Source of the DNA: Myxococcales bacterium
GTDB lineage: Bacteria; Myxococcota_A; Bradymonadia; REDH01
Length of the DNA: 64,000 nt
Assembly: GCA_020633625.1 (NCBI GenBank)
Contig: JACKDJ010000005.1
Span: 183,964 to 247,963, forward strand
Reading direction: 5' to 3'
The notes under the pieces are model-generated. The model was not told the DNA's origin. It saw only the letters and a program-made list of their open reading frames with translations, and did not search any database. Below are positions 17,801 through 28,439 of the stretch, piece by piece; the first letter of the stretch is position 1; each line of letters opens with the position of its first letter. A program made the translations under genes and the position numbers.

Positions 17801-19228
17801 GTGCTGCGCGTCCAACGCCACACCCACGTGCTCGTCTGCGACTCCGACCCTGACGTCGCCCTGCGAATCCGCGACGCAATCGTGGCCGACGGGGGCGCCG
17901 CGATCATCGCACGAGACGGCGCCGACGCCCTCGCACGGCTCGACGCACAGGCGGTAGACGCCGTCTATCTCGATCTCGGGCTCACCGGTGTCTCCGGTCT
18001 CGAGGTGCTCGCGGAGCTCCGCGACCCAAGGCGCGCTCGCGCTCCCGTCGTCGTCTCGGCGCCCACCAGCGGGCTGGACCTCATCGCCCGTGCCCTGTCG
18101 CTCGGCGCCGACGACTTCGTCACGCGACCCGTAGACGCGGCCGCGGTCGCGCTCCGACTGCGCGCGCGCTCCGCTCCGGGGCTCCGCTCCGCGAACCTGA
18201 CCCCGGTCTCTCTCCGCGCGGTCGGCACGGACTCCGTGCCGCGCAGCCGCACGTTCTGCCCAGCGTGCGTGACACTGACGACACCCGACAGCCCCTCGTG
18301 CGGGTTCTGCGCCGCCCCGCGGCCGCTCGAAGGCTGGCCGCCGGTCTCCGAGAGCGGCCTCCCCCACCTCGGCGCCCTCCTCGGCGGCCGCTACCTCCTC
18401 AACCGGCTCCTCGGACACGGAGGCTCCGGCGACGTCTACCGGGCGCTCGATGTCTTCCTGAAGCGGTACTACGCGGTGAAGGTGCTCGACGTCGGCGGCG
18501 CACCCGACGCGGCGCGCGTCCGCGAAGCCGCGGAGCGCGAGGTGACAGCGCTCGCGCGGCTCGAGAACCCGCACCTCGTCCGCGTCTTCGAGGTCCACGA
18601 CCTGCCCGACGACCGGCTCCTCGTCGTCATGGACTTCGTCGACGGCTGCACCCTCGACACGCTCATCGCACGCTCCGGCCCGCTCCGCCCCGCCGCCGCG
18701 CTCGGAATCACGCGACAGCTCGCGCAGGGCCTCCAAGAGGTCCACGACGCGGGCATGGTGCACCGCGACATCAAGCCGGCGAACGTCATGATCCAGGAGC
18801 TGCCAGCGGGAGGGCGGTTCGTCCGAATCCTGGACTTCGGTCTGGTCAGGCTCCGAGGGACGCTCGAGCGCGACGTCATCTTTGGGACTCCCCAGTTTGC
18901 GGCGCCCGAGCAGCTCGTCGCCGGTCGCGACGTCGATCACCGCGCCGACATCTATGCCTGCGGGCTCGTCCTGCTCACAATGCTCACCGGTGTCGCCCCC
19001 GAAGGCGACGGCGTCGCCGCGCTCGCGCGTGACCGCCTAGCCGGCGTCATCCCGCTCGTCGACGCGGCCGCCGACAAGCTGCCCGGCGCCCGCGACGTCG
19101 TGCCGCTCATCCGCGATATGACCGCGGCCGACCCCCAGGCGCGGGTGCAGGACCTGCGTGAGGTTGTCGCTCGGATCGACCGAATCGCGGCGGGCCGCAT
19201 GGACACCGCGGCCTGGTCCACAGTCTGA
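17801..19228 (+). CDS. Receiver / zinc-ribbon / Ser-Thr protein kinase hybrid
   Basis: A protein of 475 residues with three modules. Residues ~8-125 are a response-regulator receiver: acidic pair in CDSDPD, phospho-acceptor Asp in VYLDLGL, Ser in VVVSA, and TRP in place of the usual KP. Residues ~150-175 hold a zinc ribbon, CPAC and CGFC. Residues ~195-470 are a complete Hanks-type kinase: LGHGGSGDVYRA loop, Lys227, HRDIKPANV with Asp323, DFG with Asp345, and GTPQFAAPEQ. It therefore keeps every catalytic residue that the first gene of the operon has lost. GTG 17801 lies 2 bases after the upstream stop. It could pass an input from an orphan histidine kinase to Ser/Thr phosphorylation of partner proteins. 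No transmembrane segment is seen, so it is cytoplasmic. Confidence 0.9.
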   Translation: MLRVQRHTHVLVCDSDPDVALRIRDAIVADGGAAIIARDGADALARLDAQAVDAVYLDLGLTGVSGLEVLAELRDPRRARAPVVVSAPTSGLDLIARALSLGADDFVTRPVDAAAVALRLRARSAPGLRSANLTPVSLRAVGTDSVPRSRTFCPACVTLTTPDSPSCGFCAAPRPLEGWPPVSESGLPHLGALLGGRYLLNRLLGHGGSGDVYRALDVFLKRYYAVKVLDVGGAPDAARVREAAEREVTALARLENPHLVRVFEVHDLPDDRLLVVMDFVDGCTLDTLIARSGPLRPAAALGITRQLAQGLQEVHDAGMVHRDIKPANVMIQELPAGGRFVRILDFGLVRLRGTLERDVIFGTPQFAAPEQLVAGRDVDHRADIYACGLVLLTMLTGVAPEGDGVAALARDRLAGVIPLVDAAADKLPGARDVVPLIRDMTAADPQARVQDLREVVARIDRIAAGRMDTAAWSTV

Positions 19229-19276
19229 CCGGCGCTCAGCTTCGCCCGCCTCCCAAGCGGCTGGCGCCGGCAGCGG

Positions 19277-19325
19277 ACGTCGATCAACGAACGTCGATCA
19301 GCGAACGTCGATCAGCGGACGTCGG

Positions 19326-19332
<7 letters not shown>
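19277..19332. repeat. Four tandem copies of a 14-bp unit
   Basis: Four adjacent copies of ACGTCGATCAGCGA with 0-3 differences each start at 19277, 19291, 19305 and 19319. The fourth copy runs into the stop codon region of dnaE2 (stop at 19326-19328). The array fills most of the gap between the convergent kinase and dnaE2 genes. A replication-slippage array is the simplest reading. It does not form a clear hairpin. Confidence 0.85.
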
Positions 19333-22478
<3,146 letters not shown>

Positions 22479-22493
22479 CCGCCGCCGCCTCCG

Positions 22494-24008
22494 TCACTCC
22501 ACCACGCCGTGCAAAAACCAGCGACGGCGGCGGCGATCGAAGAACGCCCAGAGCAGGTGCCCCTTCGACGTCTCCAAGAAGCGATACTCGCGCTGCACCT
22601 CGGTCGCCCACCAGCCGCCCGCCACGATCTGCTCCGGAGAGCTCCACACCACCGGCCCCAACCGTGGGCCCCGCACCAACCACCCGTCGGGCTCCTGCCG
22701 AGGACGCGGCGGGAGCGCCTGCGGAGCCCCGAAGACACGCCGGATCAGCGAGACCTCCCCGCCTGACTGGCGCGGTTTTGCAGGTCGCAGCGCCACGAAC
22801 GGCTCCCAGCGCGTCGCCACGTCCACCAGATGACCATCCCCACACACCCACGCGCCCACCGCGCCGTCTCCAAACTCCGCCCGAAGCTGCGCCAACGCCC
22901 GGTTCGCCACCGCTAGATCCCGCCGCGGACGCTCCGACAACAGCGACCCCTGCTCGCGAACCGCCACCCGAGAACGCGCCTCCAGCCACAGCCGAACCAC
23001 GCCCGAAGACACCGGCACCGAGTCCAGCCGAAGCCGCACCAGATCCAGGATCAGGCCCTCGTCCAGCGTCGGCGTCGCCGGACGGATCGACTCCTCCAGC
23101 TCCACACCCGCCCGCTCCCCGACTGCGCGCTCCAGCTCGAACCCGAGCCGAAGCTCCACCAACACCTCGCCGGCTGCCAGCAGCACCCCCATCAACCCCG
23201 GCAGCTCCGACTCGACTCGGCGCAAAATGCGCCCCGAGTCACGCTCCGCGTACCCGAGCTGCACCTCGCGGCGACGCGACTCCGACTCGACCTCTGCCTG
23301 GACCGGCACCGACGAGCCCTCGCGGAGCTGCACATACAGCCGCTCCGCAGCCGCCCCCAGACGACGCGACACCTGCGCCCGAGGCAGACGGATCAGCTCC
23401 CCCAGCGTCCGCAACCCCAGCCCGTCGAGCGCCGCCAGCAACCCCGGCTCCAGACGCAGCCGCTCCAGCGGAACCCGGCGCACGAACGACGCCTCCTCCT
23501 CGCGCGACCGCGACACCCGCACACGATGACGCGCCACCGCCAGCGCATACACCGAGAACCGGTCGTAACCCACCACCAGCGTCGAGCGATACCCAAGCCC
23601 GGTCAGCGCGCGCTCCAACGCGTCGGCCCACTGCTCCAGCGACGAATACAGGCGCCCCAAACCACGAACGTCGACCCAGAACACCCCCTCGTGCTCCGCG
23701 GAGCGCTCCACCGACGGAGAGAACCGCCCCAGCTCCCGCGCCAGCCCGTCCAACGCCCCGCGCACCTCGTCGACCGACACCTCCCCCGCGCGCAGCTCCC
23801 CGCACAACGACAGCGCCGCCGCATAGCGCATCCCCGGTCGCACACCCGCCGTCCACGCCCGCTGGCTCACCCAGCACACCCGCCCCGTAGGCCGGTCCGC
23901 GTCGACCACCGCCATCGGGCTCTCGACCCAGTCCGCGTGACGCCGCGCCAGCACCTGAAGCGGGAGAGCCGGCACATTTACACACGCGATCGTCGGGAGC
24001 TCGGTCAT
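22494..24008 (-). CDS. imuB: ImuB-type Y-family polymerase-like protein
   Basis: A protein of 504 residues of the Y-family fold. It begins TELPTIACVNVPALPLQVLA, where an active polymerase would show the metal-binding Asp; that acidic residue is absent, as is usual for ImuB, which acts as an adaptor between the sliding clamp and DnaE2. A helix-hairpin-helix-like segment (ALDGLGLRTLGELIRLP) and the little-finger region follow. ATG at 24008 was chosen: the longer frame from 24056 would put the LexA box inside the gene and adds a segment that is not protein-like. Directly downstream is dnaE2. The usual imuA is not adjacent. I did not find a clear clamp-binding pentapeptide by eye. Confidence 0.9.
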   Translation of the reverse strand: MTELPTIACVNVPALPLQVLARRHADWVESPMAVVDADRPTGRVCWVSQRAWTAGVRPGMRYAAALSLCGELRAGEVSVDEVRGALDGLARELGRFSPSVERSAEHEGVFWVDVRGLGRLYSSLEQWADALERALTGLGYRSTLVVGYDRFSVYALAVARHRVRVSRSREEEASFVRRVPLERLRLEPGLLAALDGLGLRTLGELIRLPRAQVSRRLGAAAERLYVQLREGSSVPVQAEVESESRRREVQLGYAERDSGRILRRVESELPGLMGVLLAAGEVLVELRLGFELERAVGERAGVELEESIRPATPTLDEGLILDLVRLRLDSVPVSSGVVRLWLEARSRVAVREQGSLLSERPRRDLAVANRALAQLRAEFGDGAVGAWVCGDGHLVDVATRWEPFVALRPAKPRQSGGEVSLIRRVFGAPQALPPRPRQEPDGWLVRGPRLGPVVWSSPEQIVAGGWWATEVQREYRFLETSKGHLLWAFFDRRRRRWFLHGVVE

Positions 24009-24036
24009 CGCCATCAGCGGGTCGCACCAGAGAAAG

Positions 24037-24053
24037 ACTGAACACCTGTACAG
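24037..24053 (-). promoter_or_regulatory. LexA (SOS) box candidate upstream of imuB
   Basis: On the minus strand the sequence is CTGTACAGGTGTTCAGT, 28 bases before the imuB ATG. It matches 15 of 17 positions of the Myxococcus xanthus LexA motif as I recall it (CTRHAMRYBYGTTCAGS), including the whole GTTCAG core. Position upstream of a damage-inducible mutasome operon fits SOS control. Binding itself is inferred. Confidence 0.7.
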
Positions 24054-24398
24054 CATTAGCTAACCAGAGATCAACCTCCGGGAGGACTCCGAAGACCGGA
24101 CGACTCGGAAGAGGATCTGCGGCGGCAGGGCCTCGACACGGGCGCGCCCGGAGGTCGGGTCGGATCGCCGACCGAGTCATCTCCGCCCCAAGCGGCTCCG
24201 GGTGCCTCGCCTTGACCTGCGCAGAGCTGCGCCGACGTGGTCCGACAACACACAGCCGCGCACCATTCGACACCACGTCTCACATAAGCGATTGAAATTT
24301 ATGTCATTTCTCCCGGACCAACTTCTGGACTTCGGCTCGACACCCCGACTAAGCTGAGAGTCCGGCTTGCTCCCTCGACTCATAACGAACGGCAACTC
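24054..24398. other. Divergent intergenic region imuB / Cys-rich lipoprotein
   Basis: About 345 bp without a gene. It must contain promoters for the minus-strand imuB operon and the plus-strand lipoprotein gene. Apart from the LexA box at its edge, it holds an AT-richer patch around 24285-24310 (GCGATTGAAATTTATG) that could belong to the plus-strand promoter. No hairpin, small gene or long repeat was seen. Confidence 0.5.
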
Positions 24399-27300
24399 AT
24401 GAGCTCGAAGACGGGGTCTTCTGTGCTTGCTCTCGCCCTCCGCGGGCGCCTCTCCACGCTGATCGCCGGTGCGATCGTCGCCGCGCCGCTCACGCTCGGC
24501 GGCTGCTCGTCGCCGCCCGACGATGACGGCGGCGAAGAGATCGGCTTCCCCGATACCGAGACCGGCGACGCTGGCACCGACGGCGACGAGCCCCGGTCAG
24601 ACGCGACGAACGACCCCCGTGTCGACCCGCGCCCCGACGTCGACGCCGACGCCGACGCCAACACCGACACCGACACAGAGACGGGCGGAGGCTGCCGCGA
24701 AGACCTCATCGGCACGCAGTGCAACGCCTGCGGCGTCTGGGAATGCCGCGCTGGCGTGCTCGCGTGCAGCAACAACGACCCCGTCAACGCGTGCGGCGCC
24801 TGCGGGGCACTCGAGGGCGAGCCGGGCGCGGAGTGCGGCACCGTCGAGGGCGTCGGTCCGTGCCTCTTCAAGTGCGACGGTGACGACGGGACGCTGTTTT
24901 GCGACTGCCCGATCCGCCCCGAGTTGAACCTGTGCGGCGGCCTCGAAGAGCTCGACGCGAACCCCGGCGACGCCTGCGGCTGCACCGGGACCGTCGTCTG
25001 CAACGGCACCGACGCGACGCGCTGCGACGGCGACACGGAGCCCAACGGCTGCGGTGGCTGCGAGCCGCTCGCCCACGGCATCGGCGACACCTGCGGTTGC
25101 GGCGATGGGACCTGGCAGTGCGGCGACGACGACGAGTCGGTCGTGTGCACCGCCACGACGCAGAACGCCTGCGGCACCTGCGGCGAGCTCGACGCAGAGC
25201 CGGGCGTGGAGTGCGACCGAGGCTGCGCGACCGGCGCCTGGGAGTGCCTCGAAGACGGCTCCAACGTCGTCTGCAACGCTCCGCTGCCGAACGCGTGCGG
25301 CGGCTGCGGAGACCTCGGCGGTGCCCCGTTCACCGAGTGCACGATCGGCTGCGCCTCGGGCATCAACGTCTGCGCCGAAGACGGCGAGTCGCTGATCTGC
25401 AACGCCGAACTCAACGCGTGCGGAGGCTGCGGCGAGCTCTCCGCCCCTCCCGGCGAGGCCTGCGAGGGCGAGTGCAGCGACGGCACCTGGGCGTGCAACG
25501 AGGATGGCAGCGCGGTCGTCTGCAACGCTGTCGATCGCAACGCGTGCGGCGGCTGCGGCGAGCTGCTCGCGGCGCCGGGCGGCGTCTGCGGTTGCGACGA
25601 CGACGGCGTCTGGCAGTGCACCTCGGACCGGACGGCGGTCCGCTGCTCTGCGACCGTCGCGAACTCGTGCGGCGGCTGCGGCTCGCTGCCGGCCGAACCT
25701 GGCTCCACGTGCTCGTTCGGCTGCGACGACGGAACCTACGTCTGCACCTCGTCGGGGCTCAACGTCACCTGCAACGCCCCCGAGCCCAACGCCTGTGGCG
25801 GCTGCGCAGAGCTTGGCGGCCTGCCGGGCGCCGGCTGCACATCGGAGTGCGGCGCGGGCGGCCTGTTCTGCGACACGCTCGACACCGTCGCGTGCGACGG
25901 CCCGGGCCGCAACGCGTGCGGAACCTGCGGGCTGCTCGCCGGCATCCCCGGCGACGCGTGCACCACCGAGTGCGGAGCCGGGACCTGGGAGTGCGGCGTC
26001 GGGGGTGGCGTCGCGTGCAGCGCCGGCCTGCGGAACGCCTGCGGCTTCTGCGGCACGCTGCCCGGGACCCCCGGCACCGCGTGCGGCTGCGGCGGGACCT
26101 GGATGTGTGGCGCCGACTCGCTGATCTGCACCGCGACCCTCGGGAACGCGTGTGGCGGCTGTGACCGCATCACCGAGACCCCCGGCGAGACCTGCACCAC
26201 CGCCTGCGGCGACGGCGTGTGGGAGTGCGACGAGGACCGCGAGTCGGTGACCTGCTCGGCCCCCGAAGAGAACATCTGCGGCGGCTGCACGGCGCTAGCG
26301 GCCGACCCCGGCGAGCCCTGCGGGAGCTCGGCGTGCGGCCCCGTGTTCTGGGAGTGCCGCGCAGACAACGAGGCCGTCACCTGCGACGTCCCGACCCTCA
26401 ACGCATGCGGCGGCTGCTTCCCGCTCGCGCACGCCCCCGGCGACGCCTGCGACACCGGCTGCGGCAGCGGGACCTACACCTGCGACGACGGCGACGACAC
26501 CGTCTCGTGCTCCGCCCCAATCCTCAACCAGTGCGGCGTCTGCGGACCCGACCTCGGCGCGACCCCCGGGACCACCTGCAACAACGGCTGCGGCACCGGG
26601 ACGTGGGAGTGCGCCTCCGACGGCCTCTCGATGTCGTGCCGTGCGGCCGCGATCGTCAACGAGTGCGGCGGGTGTGGACCGCTCGCGTCTGGCGGCATCC
26701 CCGGAACTCCGTGTGGACCGTGCGGAGAGTGGGTCTGCGACGGCGACGACGCGACGTTCTGCGATGGCGCCGCCGGCAACGCTTGCGGCGGCTGCGGGCG
26801 CCTCGACGGAACGCCCGGCACGACCTGCGGGTGCGGCGGTACCTGGACCTGCTTCGGCGACCAGGTCCAGTGCTTCGGCGGACTCCCCCCGAACGCGTGT
26901 GGCGGCTGCGGCTCGCTCGCTGGCAGCGAGGGCGACGCCTGCGGCGCCTGCGGGCTCCTCGAGTGCACCTCCGCCGGCGGGCTCACCTGCGGGGATCCGG
27001 GAGAGAACGGCTGCGGCGGATGCACCGCGCTCCCGCACACCCCCGGCGACACCTGCGGCTGCGGCGGCTCGTGGGCGTGCGACGACTCCGAGACCGTGAG
27101 CTGCGAGGCCGAGTCCTCGAACGCGTGCGGAGGCTGCGGCACCCTCACCCCGCCACCAGGTGCGTCGTGCGGCGCGTGCGGCACCTACGTCTGCTCCGGC
27201 GCCGAGTCGACCGCCTGCTCCGACCCGGGCCCGAACGCGTGCGGCGGCTGCGAGACGCTGTCCGGTGCGCCCGGCGACACCTGCGGCGCGTGCGGCGAGC

Positions 27301-27947
27301 TCGTCTGCGACGGCAGCGAGACGCTGCGCTGCCGCGACCTGTCGAACGCGTGCGGCGGCTGCGGCGACCTCGCGGGCACGCCGGGCTTCGAGTGCGGCGA
27401 GTGCGGGGTCTGGGTCTGCCAAGACGGCGCGGCGGTCTGCGACGACCCCGGCTTCAACGAGTGCGGCTTCTGTGGCGACATCGGCGCCACTCCCATCGGC
27501 GACATCTGCGGCCCCTGCACCGGCAACGTGTGGCAGTGCGTCGCGGCCGTCGGCGAGTTCCCCGCGCACGTGCAGTGCGGCGGCGTCGAGCAGAACTCGT
27601 GCGGAGGCTGCACCAGCCTCGGGCCCGCCGAGCCCGGCGTGTCGTGCGGCGGCTTCTGCGCCACGTGGCAGTGCAACGGGCTTGGGACGACGAGCTGTGA
27701 GCCCGGGACCCCGAACGCGTGCGGTGGTTGCGGCGAGTCCGACCTGGTCCCCGGCGAGAGCTGCTCCGTCTGCGGAACCACCCAGACCGTGGAGTGCGTC
27801 GGAAGCCAGCCGATCTGCCCGTATACCTTGAACGACTGCGGCGGATGCGCAGTCCTCGGCGCCACGCCCGGCGCGGCGTGCGGCATCTGCGGCACCGTCC
27901 GGTGCACGTCGACAGAGCAGGCGGAGTGCGCCGACCCCTGCGACTGA
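24399..27947 (+). CDS. Lipoprotein of about 26 tandem Cys-rich repeats
   Basis: A protein of 1182 residues. The signal peptide ends in a lipobox, LTLGGC at about residue 36, followed by an Asp/Glu/Thr-rich linker of ~55 residues. The rest is a continuous array of about 26 units of 37-46 residues with the pattern NACGGCGxLxxxPGxxC, then one or two C pairs, then W/F-x-C and a final V-x-C. Each unit has 6-8 Cys, so the mature protein would be a long disulfide-braced rod outside the cytoplasm, probably on the outer membrane. No catalytic motif is visible. I do not recognise the repeat as a named family. It has no Shine-Dalgarno sequence near the ATG. A strong terminator follows at 27981. Confidence 0.88.
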   Translation: MSSKTGSSVLALALRGRLSTLIAGAIVAAPLTLGGCSSPPDDDGGEEIGFPDTETGDAGTDGDEPRSDATNDPRVDPRPDVDADADANTDTDTETGGGCREDLIGTQCNACGVWECRAGVLACSNNDPVNACGACGALEGEPGAECGTVEGVGPCLFKCDGDDGTLFCDCPIRPELNLCGGLEELDANPGDACGCTGTVVCNGTDATRCDGDTEPNGCGGCEPLAHGIGDTCGCGDGTWQCGDDDESVVCTATTQNACGTCGELDAEPGVECDRGCATGAWECLEDGSNVVCNAPLPNACGGCGDLGGAPFTECTIGCASGINVCAEDGESLICNAELNACGGCGELSAPPGEACEGECSDGTWACNEDGSAVVCNAVDRNACGGCGELLAAPGGVCGCDDDGVWQCTSDRTAVRCSATVANSCGGCGSLPAEPGSTCSFGCDDGTYVCTSSGLNVTCNAPEPNACGGCAELGGLPGAGCTSECGAGGLFCDTLDTVACDGPGRNACGTCGLLAGIPGDACTTECGAGTWECGVGGGVACSAGLRNACGFCGTLPGTPGTACGCGGTWMCGADSLICTATLGNACGGCDRITETPGETCTTACGDGVWECDEDRESVTCSAPEENICGGCTALAADPGEPCGSSACGPVFWECRADNEAVTCDVPTLNACGGCFPLAHAPGDACDTGCGSGTYTCDDGDDTVSCSAPILNQCGVCGPDLGATPGTTCNNGCGTGTWECASDGLSMSCRAAAIVNECGGCGPLASGGIPGTPCGPCGEWVCDGDDATFCDGAAGNACGGCGRLDGTPGTTCGCGGTWTCFGDQVQCFGGLPPNACGGCGSLAGSEGDACGACGLLECTSAGGLTCGDPGENGCGGCTALPHTPGDTCGCGGSWACDDSETVSCEAESSNACGGCGTLTPPPGASCGACGTYVCSGAESTACSDPGPNACGGCETLSGAPGDTCGACGELVCDGSETLRCRDLSNACGGCGDLAGTPGFECGECGVWVCQDGAAVCDDPGFNECGFCGDIGATPIGDICGPCTGNVWQCVAAVGEFPAHVQCGGVEQNSCGGCTSLGPAEPGVSCGGFCATWQCNGLGTTSCEPGTPNACGGCGESDLVPGESCSVCGTTQTVECVGSQPICPYTLNDCGGCAVLGATPGAACGICGTVRCTSTEQAECADPCD

Positions 27948-27980
27948 GACGACCGGACGCGTCTTCGTGAGCGCGATCTC

Positions 27981-28031
27981 ACTCGCTCCGCCCCGCGCAG
28001 CCCGCGCCAGGCGGAGCGAGTCGCTTTTTTT
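27981..28031 (+). terminator. Rho-independent terminator after the Cys-rich lipoprotein gene
   Basis: A perfect 12-bp stem (ACTCGCTCCGCC paired with GGCGGAGCGAGT, arms 27981-27992 and 28010-28021) has a 17-base loop and is followed by CGC and a run of seven T. It lies 34 bases after the stop codon. Confidence 0.85.
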
Positions 28032-28439
28032 CGCCGAGGCCCCGTCCTCGACGATCTTTTTCGCCACCGCGTCGTGAGAGGTGCTCGCCGCTGAGGGCGT
28101 GTCCCACACCGCCCGGCAGGCCCACACTCCGAACACGTCGGCGGGTGTAGGTAGACCTCCCTCCGCGCACCACCATTCGCGATGTGTGTTTGTCGCCAGA
28201 GGCGACCAGCCTCGGCACACAGGCACACATCACCCACCTTGCAGAGGTCGTGCGGCCCACACCTACTGTGTAGGCGAGCGGCCACACGGGTACACCATCG
28301 ACCACGTTTGATTACGTGTAAGCTACCGAAATTACTTCGTTTTTAGCGTGCGGCCTTCTGGACAACGTGTAACGCGAGGCGCTAGGGTCAGTAGTGGTCG
28401 TGTCTTGCTCTCGGCCCACGCGAAATTCGAGGAGAGGTC
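28032..28439. other. Intergenic region upstream of the 3723-aa surface protein
   Basis: About 400 bp with lower GC than the genes around it, best read as a 5' untranslated and promoter region. It contains a short dyad CCTAC-TGT-GTAGG near 28260 and AT-rich stretches around 28300-28345. No gene was found. The ribosome binding site GAGGAGAGG is at its right end. Confidence 0.45.

Noticed and set aside
24700..27940. Periodic repeats read as a CRISPR-like array
   Set aside because: The periodicity is ~111-138 bases, diverged, in frame and explained by the Cys-rich protein repeats.
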